In this document: positions 15,574 to 22,479 of the stretch, piece after piece | How the letters are laid out: every line of letters begins with the position of its first letter | How positions within the stretch are numbered: the stretch's first letter is position 1 | DNA from: Bacillota bacterium | GTDB taxonomy: Bacteria > Bacillota > Clostridia > Christensenellales > SZUA-584 | Length of the DNA stretch: 22,883 bases | Direction: 5' to 3' | Assembly: GCA_023396555.1 (NCBI GenBank) | Contig: JAEWWC010000052.1 | Coordinates: forward strand, 1 to 22,883 | Program-made: the position numbers and the translations under genes | The notes under the pieces: generated by a model | What the model saw: only the letters and a program-made list of their open reading frames with translations | Databases searched by the model: none | What the model was told of the DNA's origin: nothing

Positions 15574-15678
15574 TCAGCAGCACCAACTGCGCCAGCCGCA
15601 ACAGCCGCACGGCCAGCAGTTGCAGCAGCAACGGGTAAAACAGCAACAGCAACGGTTGCAGCCCCATCCGCAGCACAT
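15574..15678 (-). CDS. Tiny Cys-rich protein (34 residues, 16 Cys)
   Basis: Read on the minus strand from ATG 15676-15678 to TGA 15574-15576. Sixteen of 34 residues are Cys, in runs such as CCCC (10-13) and CCC (17-19), interspersed with Trp, Arg, Asn and Gly; it starts MCCGWGCNRC and ends WRSWCC. The ribosome-binding site and the first codons match the neighbour at 15200-15313 (GGGGGTGAAGCTTATGTG, then MCCG). There is no leader-peptide cleavage motif, signal peptide or nearby modification enzyme, which argues against a secreted modified peptide. A metal-binding (metallothionein-like) or disulfide-cross-linked coat or crust protein are the plausible options. The opposite strand has an Ala-rich frame but lacks a ribosome-binding site. 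Most annotation programs would miss this gene. Confidence 0.7.
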   Translation of the reverse strand: MCCGWGCNRCCCCFTRCCCNCWPCGCCGWRSWCC

Positions 15679-15806
15679 AAGCTTCACCCCCTTGTTACAG
15701 TATATTCAGTGACTTTATATGAGGTGTTGACACCTGGCAACTTAAAAAAGTGAATGGCACGACTGTTGCCGGAGCAAAATAAACAGGTCATTGGGAGGTG
15801 ATTTGT
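15679..15806. promoter_or_regulatory. Divergent control region between the Cys-rich gene and the 43-residue gene
   Basis: Leftward, TATACT (plus positions 15699-15704) is a good -10-like box, with ACC 18 bases upstream (15723-15725); the first tiny gene has the same ACC-N18-TATA. Rightward, TTGACA (15727-15732) is a perfect -35 but its partner GTGAAT (15750-15755) is poor. AGGTGT/ACACCT (15722-15735) is an inverted repeat overlapping both, so one regulator could control both directions. Confidence 0.4.
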
Positions 15807-15938
15807 ATGAAACAAAGAAAACCGAGGAACCGTGCGCCGAAGGATATGGTGGATGCGCAAAAGGCTGCGCTCGGCAAGGTGGGCGAGAAGAACGTCACAG
15901 TGGAGAACGGCAACGTACCCAACCCGCACGACGGCTGA
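15807..15938 (+). CDS. 43-residue hydrophilic protein of unknown function
   Basis: An excellent ribosome-binding site, GGGAGGTGA (15793-15801), precedes ATG 15807 by five bases. The 43 residues are strongly basic at the start (MKQRKPRNR), then helical in composition (KDMVDAQKAALGKVGEK), then Asn/Gly/Pro-rich (ENGNVPNPHDG). There is no Cys, no membrane segment and no signal peptide. I do not recognise it. It is divergent from the tiny Cys-rich gene and shares its control region, which makes a joint role possible. The composition would suit a small nucleic-acid-binding or spore-associated protein, but nothing in the sequence proves either. A weak CGCCC/GGGCG hairpin with four Ts (15954-15977) may terminate it. 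Confidence 0.75.
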   Translation: MKQRKPRNRAPKDMVDAQKAALGKVGEKNVTVENGNVPNPHDG

Positions 15939-16013
15939 AAATGACGGCATATGCGCCCTGCACCTGCGGGGCGTTTTGCTGCCTGCCGGTGACGCACCTT
16001 CCGCGCTGCCGTG

Positions 16014-16400
16014 TTACGGCGTATCCTGACCCGATCTGCCGGGTGGCCTTCTCTTCCACAGGCGGATGACCACCAACGCGACGATGAGCAGCACGGCGAT
16101 AGTGACCGCGATGATGGCCCCGGTGCTGATGGATGCGCCGCCGGAGTCCACGGGTTCGTCGCCGATCAACGGCGATGGCAGCGGGCTTGCCTGCGCTTCA
16201 GATGCAGCGAGCGCGAAGGAAGCGTGCGCGGCATACGGAACGGCGATGGTAGTATCCGTTATGCCACCGGACCGCACCGCCATGCATGTGGTTTGCGTGA
16301 CCGCATTGCTGATGGGGAAGTCGGCCGCGAGAGCGCTCGGCACTCCTGCCAGCAGGGTTATGACGCACAATACGATCAGCAGCTGTTTGGGTTTCATCAT
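16014..16400 (-). CDS. Secreted/membrane-anchored small protein, signal peptide plus C-terminal helix
   Basis: A 128-residue product read on the minus strand (ATG 16400, or the next codon ATG 16397). Residues 1-25 form a good signal peptide (KPKQLLIVLCVITLLAGVPSALA followed by A-D). The middle (26-85) is small-residue-rich with Thr, Ser and Ala and one Cys. Residues about 90-112 form a single hydrophobic helix followed by RLWKRRPPGR, so the protein should be anchored with its middle outside and a short basic tail inside. No known domain is apparent. The ribosome-binding site (GAAAG) is weak. Convergent with the 43-residue gene. An overlapping plus-strand frame is less plausible, as it lacks a ribosome-binding site and the protein architecture seen here. 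Confidence 0.7.
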   Translation of the reverse strand: MMKPKQLLIVLCVITLLAGVPSALAADFPISNAVTQTTCMAVRSGGITDTTIAVPYAAHASFALAASEAQASPLPSPLIGDEPVDSGGASISTGAIIAVTIAVLLIVALVVIRLWKRRPPGRSGQDTP

Positions 16401-16547
16401 TTGTATCCAGCTTTCTTTTAAACTCAGATTGCAGACTTAGCATATGCGAGGAGCAGCACCTCTAGTCATCCACAGCAACCGTGTAACAGATACGGGTGAA
16501 AAAATTGCGGTTTTGCCGAGTCTCATGCGGAAATCGTATTGAACATA

Positions 16548-16561
16548 TGGTATAATATAAT
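16548..16561 (+). promoter_or_regulatory. Extended -10 promoter for the zinc-ribbon gene
   Basis: TGG-TATAAT (16548-16556), an extended -10, with a second overlapping TATAAT (16556-16561). No good -35 is present, which is tolerated by extended -10 promoters. The start codon is 30 bases downstream. The rest of 16441-16590 shows nothing else recognisable. Confidence 0.55.
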
Positions 16562-16590
16562 CAAAAAAACGAACCGGGAGGGCATTTTAA

Positions 16591-18195
16591 ATGTATTGTT
16601 CCCGATGCGGGTTTCAAAATGAGCCGGGAGCCGCTTTTTGCAGTAAATGCGGCGCTCCCGCAGAGCAGGCCGGGCAGCCGGCGCAGGCTCCGCCAGCTGC
16701 GCCGCCGCAGACGTTTGCGCCTCAGCCGGGCTATGCGCCACAACCGGGATATACCCCTGCTCCAGCTTATGGACCGCCGCCTAAAAAGAAACGCACCGGA
16801 CTCATCATTGGCATGATCGCCGGGGGCGTGGTGCTGATCGGCGCGGCGGTGGCGGTGTGGCTGCTTGTGCTGAGCGGGCCGGGGCTGGACGGCATCTGGT
16901 CCTGCGAGGACCGGGGCTGGGTGCTTGCCATCGAGGACGGCGTCATGACGGAATACAGCCCTGCCGGAACGGACACCGTGAGGTATGATTATGAGGGCGG
17001 ACAGGGCGAAGCAGCGCTTCAGGGCGGCGACGCCAGCTTCATGGTGAAGGGCGGCAGCCTGAGGCTGACCGACGAGGCGGGCGACAGATACCTGTTCATG
17101 CGGCAGGAAAAGGACTTTGACATCGAGGAAGCGGTGTTGGAAGGCATCGAAGGGCTGTGGAGCAGCGAAGCGCTGGGTGAGGTGATCAGTCTGGACGGCG
17201 GCGTGCTCTACGTGTATTCGGGCTCGGGCGATTATACGGGCAGCTATGAATACGATATCGACGACGGCGAGGGCACGCTGACGCTGGCGGGCGGAGAACG
17301 CGGCTTTGCCGCCGGATGGGATGCGCTGAGCGTGGATACCATCGGGAGCTATGCGCGCTCGGAGGAGGGGCTGGACGTGGCCGCTTTCGTCAGCCAGTTC
17401 GCCAACCCGCTGCCGGCCACCTGGTATGAGACCACGGGCACTTACGGCACCATCACGTTTGCTGCGGACGGCATATTCACGCTCGAAGTATACGGTAAAT
17501 CGTTTGAGGGCACGTATACCTACGATACGCAGACGGGCAGCGGCAGCGCGGTGCTGGAGCAGACGGGCGATTCCGAAGCGTTCACATATGCGGACGGCGT
17601 GGTGACGCTGGACGGCATGAAATACACGCAGGATTACGTGGAGCAGCCGTCGGCGGAGGATGTCAACGCCGCGGTAGCGGGCACGTGGTACGACGCCGAG
17701 CTGCCCGAGGAGCTAATCGTTTTCTACAATGACGGTACGGTGGAAGTCGTGAGCGGGGACACCTATTACACCGGTACGTACACGTTCGATCCGTTTGAGC
17801 AAAACGGCGTGATCACGCTGACGGACGGAACCCAGTCGGATGATTTTGAGTTCAATCTGGAGGGAGAGACGCTCAATCTGAACGGATACAGCTACACCAG
17901 GCAGCCGACGGATGCCGTCACCGGGTCGGTGCTGGGCACATGGTATGACGTGGCCGGCATGCAGGGTACGCTGTACTTCGACAAGGACGGCCTCGCGATC
18001 ATGGAATCCTATGGCACGTTTTTTTACGGCACCTACGTATTTGATGCTGCCGCCGGGACGGGCACGATGACGCTGGATTTCGTGGATGGCCCGAATACGT
18101 GGAACCTTTATCTGCTGGAGGGCCTGCTGTACACCGGCGATGCGGTGTACACGCAGCAAGTGGTGGAGCAGACGACGGATACGAATGCGGGATAG
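16591..18195 (+). CDS. Zinc-ribbon membrane protein with five ectodomain repeats
   Basis: A 534-residue protein. Residues 1-22 form a zinc ribbon (C3-x2-C6 and C17-x2-C20). A Pro/Gln/Ala/Tyr-rich linker (about 23-66) with repeated PQPGY units and a KKKR patch leads to one membrane helix (about 70-93). The rest, presumably outside, consists of five tandem units of about 85-88 residues, each opening G-[ITL]-W or ATW (codons at 16891, 17152, 17416, 17680 and 17935) and containing G-x-Y-x-[YF]-D and a closing beta-like G-x-x-Y-[TA]. Units 3-5 are the most alike. The pattern resembles small lipocalin-like beta repeats seen in Bacillota surface proteins, but function is unknown. ATG 16591 follows GGGAGGG by eight bases. 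Confidence 0.88.
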   Translation: MYCSRCGFQNEPGAAFCSKCGAPAEQAGQPAQAPPAAPPQTFAPQPGYAPQPGYTPAPAYGPPPKKKRTGLIIGMIAGGVVLIGAAVAVWLLVLSGPGLDGIWSCEDRGWVLAIEDGVMTEYSPAGTDTVRYDYEGGQGEAALQGGDASFMVKGGSLRLTDEAGDRYLFMRQEKDFDIEEAVLEGIEGLWSSEALGEVISLDGGVLYVYSGSGDYTGSYEYDIDDGEGTLTLAGGERGFAAGWDALSVDTIGSYARSEEGLDVAAFVSQFANPLPATWYETTGTYGTITFAADGIFTLEVYGKSFEGTYTYDTQTGSGSAVLEQTGDSEAFTYADGVVTLDGMKYTQDYVEQPSAEDVNAAVAGTWYDAELPEELIVFYNDGTVEVVSGDTYYTGTYTFDPFEQNGVITLTDGTQSDDFEFNLEGETLNLNGYSYTRQPTDAVTGSVLGTWYDVAGMQGTLYFDKDGLAIMESYGTFFYGTYVFDAAAGTGTMTLDFVDGPNTWNLYLLEGLLYTGDAVYTQQVVEQTTDTNAG

Positions 18196-18216
18196 GCCGT
18201 TTTTTGCGGAAAATGA

Positions 18217-18252
18217 GGGGCGACGGTACGGGCCGTACGCTCCTTTTATTTT
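18217..18252 (+). terminator. Intrinsic terminator after the zinc-ribbon gene
   Basis: GGGGCG-ACGG (18217-18226) pairs with CCGT-CGCTCC (18233-18243, one bulged A and one G-T pair), followed by TTTTATTTT (18244-18252). A second, weaker AAAGCA/TGCTTT hairpin with Ts follows at 18285-18308. Confidence 0.8.
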
Positions 18253-18365
18253 GAAAGGGCAGTACCTATATCGATCAATTAATCAAAGCATAGAATTGCT
18301 TTTCTTTTGCTCTGAATAATAGCCGGTACGGTTGTTTTGTTTACAATTCTTTCATTTTGCGGTCA

Positions 18366-18393
18366 TTGCTCTGTAATCTTCGCGGTCTATATT
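18366..18393 (+). promoter_or_regulatory. SigA-type promoter for the HtrA gene
   Basis: TTGCTC (18366-18371), 16 bases, TATATT (18388-18393). The start codon is 41 bases further on. Moderate match to consensus in both boxes. Confidence 0.45.
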
Positions 18394-18433
18394 GACAGTA
18401 AGAAAAGCGGACGACCATAAGGAGGCGACCAAA

Positions 18434-19741
18434 ATGGATGAATATAACAACGGCTACGGCAACTATAACGGTTATAACGGCTTCAACGGCTATAACGGAT
18501 ACTCCCCGTACAATGACTACAGGACGCAGTATTCCGCGCAGCCGCCACAGCCGCCCAAAAAGAAACGCAGCGGCGTGTGGGGCATCGTGATCGCGTCAAT
18601 TTCCAGCGCGGTGGTCGGTGGTCTGGTGGTGGGTCTGGTGCTGGGCGGGCTGCCCGGAAACCGGCTGTCGCAGCAGGCCTACATAGACGAGGCGGTGCAA
18701 AGCGCGCTGTCGGCGCAGAGCACCACGCAGCTGAACTCAACGGACGACGGTTCGGTGAACGGCGCGGTATTCAATCAGGTGACCACGGACTACTCGGATG
18801 CCATCCAACAGGTGGTGGACAAGGCGTCGCCCAGCGTGGTGGGCATCGCGACAGGTATCGGCACCGGCACCGGCGTGATCGTGAGCGCGGACGGGCTGAT
18901 ACTCACCAACCAGCACGTGATCGCGCAGGAGGACGCGTCGCTGATGTTCCAGCCGTTCGGGCAGTTCATGCAGCCCCAGCAGGTGGATTCCACCATCACC
19001 GTCACGCTGTCGGACGGCACCCAATATGAAGCCACGGTGCTGTTTGAGGATGAGACAATGGACCTCGCTGTGATCAAGATCGACGCGGCGGGACTGACCG
19101 CAGCAACGCTGGGCGATTCGAACAGCGTGAAGGTGGGAGCGGTGACCATCGCCATCGGCAACCCGTTGGGGCTGGAGCAGACGGTGACCAGCGGCATCGT
19201 GTCCGCGCTGGACAGAAGCGTACCCTTGAGCGATACGCAGATCGCGGAAGACCTGATACAGACGGACGCGGCCATCAACGCGGGCAACAGCGGCGGCGCG
19301 CTGCTGAACACCAGCGGCGAGGTGGTGGGCATCAACAGCTACAAGCTGTCGAACGGCGAGGGCATCGGCTTCGCGATACCCATCAACGCGGCCAAGCCGA
19401 TACTGGAACAGATCATCAAAAACGGCGAGTTTAAGCAGTCGCAGATCGGGCTGTCGCTGATCGACAAGGAGCTACTGAGCTACTACAACGATAACGAACA
19501 AATCAAGCTGGACAAAGGACTATATGTGTATGAAGTGAACTCTGATTCAGATGCGTACGCCAAGGGTTTGCGGCAGGGAGATGTGATTACCGCGGTGGAC
19601 GGCATGGAGATAAATACGATACTGGAGTTCAAGGAGCAGATATACAAGCACCTGCCGGGTGACAGCGTGACGCTGACCGTGCTGCGGGACGGCAGCGAAT
19701 CTCAAATGACGGTGCAGCTATCCGAAGCCGAGCAGGCATAG
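18434..19741 (+). CDS. htrA: HtrA/DegP-family membrane-anchored serine protease
   Basis: Quality-control protease of the cell envelope, 435 residues from ATG 18434, which follows TAAGGAGG (18418-18425). Residues 1-30 are a low-complexity Asn/Gly/Tyr segment with repeated GYN units; a Pro/Lys stretch and a single membrane helix (about 47-71) follow. The trypsin-like domain has the full catalytic triad: His161 in LTNQHVI, Asp210 in MDLAVIKID and Ser286 in GNSGGALLN. A Gln/Phe/Met-rich insertion (about 168-183) follows the His loop. One PDZ domain occupies about 335-430 (KGLYVYEV, GDVITAVDG). Topology is N-terminus in, protease outside, as in Bacillota HtrA. It ends before a terminator shared with the convergent gene. 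No CssR-like control site was recognised. Confidence 0.96.
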   Translation: MDEYNNGYGNYNGYNGFNGYNGYSPYNDYRTQYSAQPPQPPKKKRSGVWGIVIASISSAVVGGLVVGLVLGGLPGNRLSQQAYIDEAVQSALSAQSTTQLNSTDDGSVNGAVFNQVTTDYSDAIQQVVDKASPSVVGIATGIGTGTGVIVSADGLILTNQHVIAQEDASLMFQPFGQFMQPQQVDSTITVTLSDGTQYEATVLFEDETMDLAVIKIDAAGLTAATLGDSNSVKVGAVTIAIGNPLGLEQTVTSGIVSALDRSVPLSDTQIAEDLIQTDAAINAGNSGGALLNTSGEVVGINSYKLSNGEGIGFAIPINAAKPILEQIIKNGEFKQSQIGLSLIDKELLSYYNDNEQIKLDKGLYVYEVNSDSDAYAKGLRQGDVITAVDGMEINTILEFKEQIYKHLPGDSVTLTVLRDGSESQMTVQLSEAEQA

Positions 19742-19772
19742 GCATCAGAGCGTACGAATACCCCCTAAATTT

Positions 19773-19804
19773 GCCGGGAGGAGGAAACTTCCCCCGGCTT
19801 TTTT
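19773..19804. terminator. Terminator between htrA and the convergent bPH gene
   Basis: GCCGGG (19773-19778) pairs with CCCGGC (19793-19798), followed by TTTTTT (19799-19804). It lies between two convergent stop codons. The T run favours the htrA direction, and the minus-strand gene has no equally good terminator of its own here. Confidence 0.8.
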
Positions 19805-19808
19805 ATTG

Positions 19809-20759
19809 TTATTCCTTTCGTATTCGTCTTGCTGTTGTCGGTACCCTGTTCATTATTAGTTCTTTTATTGCATCATAACGGCAAAATGCCCTGCTTACCG
19901 TGATGTATTTCCGACTGTCTGATACCTTAATATATTGGGTGTTAGTTGCGCTGACAGTCTCAACGGACTTCACTTCCCGCCATTCTATACAGCGGCTGAT
20001 TCCAATAGCGTTCCGATAGCATATTGATTTGTCATCCAGACGCACCCGTGGGACAATAAAAAGCATCAAAAGAATAATTATTGGCAGGAGCATAATGAGA
20101 AGAATCATGTAGATATCGCCATGTTCGAAGCCCGGCGTGAAGATAAACAAAGGAATTATGCTGCAAAGAGTAAGGAGCAGGAGTAAGACTGGGGCACGAA
20201 GTAAAAAACGTTGCTGCGAGAAGTAAAGAGCACCATCAGATGAGTATATCTCCGGTATGCAACCGACTGACATTACCGACTCAACGGAAAAGGCACCGGG
20301 GCAGTAACGTTCGCTTAAACTCCTGAGCTGAGGATGGCAGCAAATATACGAGGTCACCAGTATCCGCCGGGTTTGGCTGCGGACCATAAAGCTCCCATGA
20401 ATCGTTGTAGTATAAGCGCACCTGACGTCCCGCCAGAGTATCTGAGTTCTGATGCCGACCCTGTTGCGATATACTATCTTCTCTTCATCGATGCTGATTT
20501 TTGGGACGAGTGCGAACAGCATTACCGGCAGGGCGATTGGCAGAAACACGGCGAGCCAAATGACCTGAATGATCCAATAGGGCATGAACGCTGCGCAGGC
20601 GGCGATTAGCAGCAGTGCCGCGCCGATGAAACCAACGGATTTGTGGACGCGGAAAGAATATACCCCGTCCTTGACTGAGCAAACGCCTGCATTGGCGGCG
20701 GCTTTGGATATTTTGGCAGGAATCCAGTTTCCAAGGAACATGCCCAAACTAATTTCCAT
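19809..20759 (-). CDS. Membrane protein with two bPH-like domains
   Basis: About 316 residues from ATG 20759. The minus-strand AAGGAG (plus 20771-20776) is 11 bases ahead, so TTG 20765 (five bases after) and ATG 20780 are alternatives. The chain has two blocks with the same order: a hairpin of two membrane helices, then a beta-rich segment with D-x-[ED]-x-I-x-YRN-x-[VI]-GI-x13-W-R-[DE]-V. The segments read KISIDEEKIVYRNRVGI and RVRLDDKSICYRNAIGI and belong to the bacterial PH-like type found in Bacillota membrane proteins. The role is unknown. The neighbouring gene upstream is a paralogue with the same internal duplication. The two are 31 bases apart on this start and probably co-transcribed. 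Confidence 0.8.
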   Translation of the reverse strand: MEISLGMFLGNWIPAKISKAAANAGVCSVKDGVYSFRVHKSVGFIGAALLLIAACAAFMPYWIIQVIWLAVFLPIALPVMLFALVPKISIDEEKIVYRNRVGIRTQILWRDVRCAYTTTIHGSFMVRSQTRRILVTSYICCHPQLRSLSERYCPGAFSVESVMSVGCIPEIYSSDGALYFSQQRFLLRAPVLLLLLTLCSIIPLFIFTPGFEHGDIYMILLIMLLPIIILLMLFIVPRVRLDDKSICYRNAIGISRCIEWREVKSVETVSATNTQYIKVSDSRKYITVSRAFCRYDAIKELIMNRVPTTARRIRKE

Positions 20760-20790
20760 TATCAACAAATCTCCTTGCATCCATTAATGT

Positions 20791-21579
20791 CTACATGTTG
20801 ATCCATCCGGGCAGCGCGGCATCCGGGCTGCGCTCCAGCACCATATCGCGGATGCGTCTATAGTCTTTCCAGTTGGCGTTGATTTTGATAGACGTACCAG
20901 CGGTATGGAGGCAAATGGTTTCCCTGCTGTTGGGGTCCATGCTCAGATCGACGGATTCAATTTCCGCCCAACGCATGGACTTCTGGCTGTAAAGGCGGCG
21001 GTATGAGAGCCCCGAGTCGTCGACATACAGCTGGGTACAGAGGAAGTCCAGCGCGACTATCAACCCGGCAAGTGCGGTTACGGAGATAAACGCTATCCGA
21101 AACGGGGAGCTTGGAAGAATCCCCATAACACTGCCAACCAGCTCGGCCAGCAGCAGCAGCGCCAGACACAGGAATGTAACGGCAAGGCCTCTTCGCGGAT
21201 GGAACACATCGCCATGGGCATCCGTTTCGCTGTGGACGGTGGCGGCTTCAAATGGAAAGCGGCTGCGAAGCAGCATCTTGATGACGGCGTAACCGTCGAG
21301 ATAACCGAAGATGCGGATGTTCCCGGCTGGGCCGGATACAAGTATATCGCCGTATTGTGACGCAATACCAAAGCCCGTTATGTGCGCCCAGAGCAACTGT
21401 TTCTTCCGGCCGAACGGTCCGCGGTAGGTAATTTTTTCGGGGCTGAGCGACAGCTTCATGACGAAGCCGTACAGCATGATCAGCACGCCGAGGATACCGA
21501 ATATACCCCCGAGGACGCAGGCGGCGATGAAGTCCGGGATGAGCAGCAGCGCCGCAAGGCCAAGCACCGTGGCGCCCAC
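20791..21579 (-). CDS. Paralogous bPH-like membrane protein, probably disrupted at its 5' end
   Basis: An open frame of 262 residues beginning at a GTG (21577-21579) that has no ribosome-binding site. It has the same plan as its neighbour: membrane helix pair, bPH-like segment (SLSPEKITYRGPFGRKKQLLW), second helix pair (about 130-170), second segment (DDSGLSYRRLYSQKSMRW). Reading further upstream in the same frame, 16 codons give RYTVSFKAHRYYGLIG, which aligns with YSFRVHKSVGFIG of the neighbour, so coding sequence continues beyond the GTG until an in-frame TAA at 21628-21630. The gene therefore looks cut by a nonsense or frameshift change. It might still be translated from the internal GTG, or the stop could be a sequencing error. 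Confidence 0.7.
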   Translation of the reverse strand: MGATVLGLAALLLIPDFIAACVLGGIFGILGVLIMLYGFVMKLSLSPEKITYRGPFGRKKQLLWAHITGFGIASQYGDILVSGPAGNIRIFGYLDGYAVIKMLLRSRFPFEAATVHSETDAHGDVFHPRRGLAVTFLCLALLLLAELVGSVMGILPSSPFRIAFISVTALAGLIVALDFLCTQLYVDDSGLSYRRLYSQKSMRWAEIESVDLSMDPNSRETICLHTAGTSIKINANWKDYRRIRDMVLERSPDAALPGWINM

Positions 21580-21731
21580 GCCGATGAGGCCATAGTATCT
21601 GTGAGCTTTGAAGCTGACCGTATATCTTTATCGTATACTTGTGGACTTGGCTGCCGCGCCGGCAACCCAGTTCACAACGGCTTCCCTACGGCGGAGGTTG
21701 GATCGGGGTATATCATATTACAGCTCCTCCT
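21580..21731 (-). pseudogene. Remnant N-terminal coding region of the bPH paralogue
   Basis: A strong minus-strand AAAGGAGGAG (plus 21724-21733) and ATG (21714-21716) open a frame that stops after 14 codons (TGA at 21672-21674). Shifting frame gives VVNWVAGAAAKS, comparable with LGNWIPAKISKAA of the neighbour, then the TAA at 21628-21630, then the conserved residues that run into the 262-residue frame. At least one frame change and one stop separate the good start from the good frame. Confidence 0.5.
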
Positions 21732-21748
21732 TTGGGAAGATGTGCTTC

Positions 21749-21775
21749 TTTATACTATAACATGCCTGATAGCAA
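21749..21775 (-). promoter_or_regulatory. Possible promoter for the bPH pair
   Basis: On the minus strand TTGCTA (plus 21770-21775), 15 bases, TATAAA (plus 21749-21754). Boxes are fair but the spacer is short. It sits 18 bases before the ribosome-binding site. Confidence 0.35.
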
Positions 21776-21832
21776 GAGGAAACGGCCTGCTGCGCAAACA
21801 GAAAGCGGAACGGAAATAAGGGCATTCCGCCA

Positions 21833-21861
21833 TTGCTTTCCAATCCGGCAGCGGCTATAAT
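21833..21861 (+). promoter_or_regulatory. SigA-type promoter for the XRE-cupin and acyl-CoA synthetase genes
   Basis: TTGCTT (21833-21838), 17 bases, TATAAT (21856-21861). A perfect -10, ideal spacing and four of six -35 bases, 58 bases before the start codon. One of the best housekeeping promoters in the window. Confidence 0.8.
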
Positions 21862-21918
21862 ACATCAGGAATCACCTTGCTAACACATTAAAGAGCATTT
21901 CAATGGGGAGGCGCTCAT

Positions 21919-22470
21919 ATGGACGATAATCTGCTCCAGATACCCAGCCGCATACGGGAGCTGCGGGAGATACTCGGCATCAGCACGCAGGAGATGGCTC
22001 AAAGCGTCGGCATCGGACAAGATACGTACCTGCAGTATGAGGCGGGTGGGCTGGACATTCCGATCGGCGTGCTTTATGCCGTTGCAGGAGCCCTCAGTGT
22101 GGACCCGACGGTGCTGCTGACGGGGGAGGCCCCGCGCATGAACACGCATACCATCGTCCGCAAGGGCCACGGTGTGGACATCGAGCGCTATCCCGGATAC
22201 AGATATTCCAGCATCGCTTACAACTTCATAGGCCGCGAGATGGAGCCGCTGTTGGTGACCATCGAGCCGGATGACGCGCCGCCCTTACGGGTGATGCACG
22301 GCGGGCAGGAGTTCAACTATGTACTGGAAGGACGCCTGCGCATCACGCTGGGCAAGAACAACTACGAGCTGTCCGCAGGGGACTGCATCTATTTCGATCC
22401 GCGGCTGCCGCACGCGCAGAGCGCCTTGGGCGAAACGGCCAAGTTCCTGACCGTGATCAACGAGAAATAG
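21919..22470 (+). CDS. XRE-family regulator with C-terminal cupin domain
   Basis: A 183-residue cytoplasmic regulator. Residues about 8-65 form a helix-turn-helix of the XRE type (IRELREILGISTQEMAQSVG, then YLQYEAGGLDIPIGVLYAVAGAL). Residues about 105-180 form a cupin_2 barrel: MHGGQEFNYVLEGRLRI for motif 1 and LSAGDCIYFDPRLPHAQSAL for motif 2, keeping the His and Glu residues that commonly bind a metal or ligand. ATG 21919 follows GGGGAGG by seven bases. Only nine bases separate it from the acyl-CoA synthetase gene, an arrangement seen in other anaerobes, and it probably controls this operon in response to a small acid or CoA-linked metabolite. The ligand is inference. Confidence 0.93.
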   Translation: MDDNLLQIPSRIRELREILGISTQEMAQSVGIGQDTYLQYEAGGLDIPIGVLYAVAGALSVDPTVLLTGEAPRMNTHTIVRKGHGVDIERYPGYRYSSIAYNFIGREMEPLLVTIEPDDAPPLRVMHGGQEFNYVLEGRLRITLGKNNYELSAGDCIYFDPRLPHAQSALGETAKFLTVINEK

Positions 22471-22479
22471 GGGGACAGC

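Noticed and set aside
15574..15678. Cys-rich peptide as a ribosomally made, modified bacteriocin
   Set aside because: No leader peptide, no double-Gly or other cleavage motif and no maturation or export gene nearby; the paralogue with Phe/Gly repeats does not fit that idea.
15571..15753. An Ala/Thr-rich 60-codon plus-strand frame
   Set aside because: It is the complement of the Cys-rich gene and has no ribosome-binding site, while the minus-strand gene has one shared with its paralogue.
15941..16069. A 42-codon plus-strand frame with five Cys (starting MTAYAPCTCG)
   Set aside because: No ribosome-binding site, starts three bases after the 43-residue gene and runs over the 3' end of the convergent gene. 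Kept as a remote possibility only.
16066..16440. A 124-codon plus-strand frame opposite the signal-peptide gene
   Set aside because: The minus strand encodes a signal peptide, a membrane helix and a basic tail in the right order; the plus frame has no such order and no ribosome-binding site.
20334..20609. A 91-codon plus-strand frame within the bPH gene
   Set aside because: Antisense to a membrane protein with clear helices and duplicated motifs; no ribosome-binding site.
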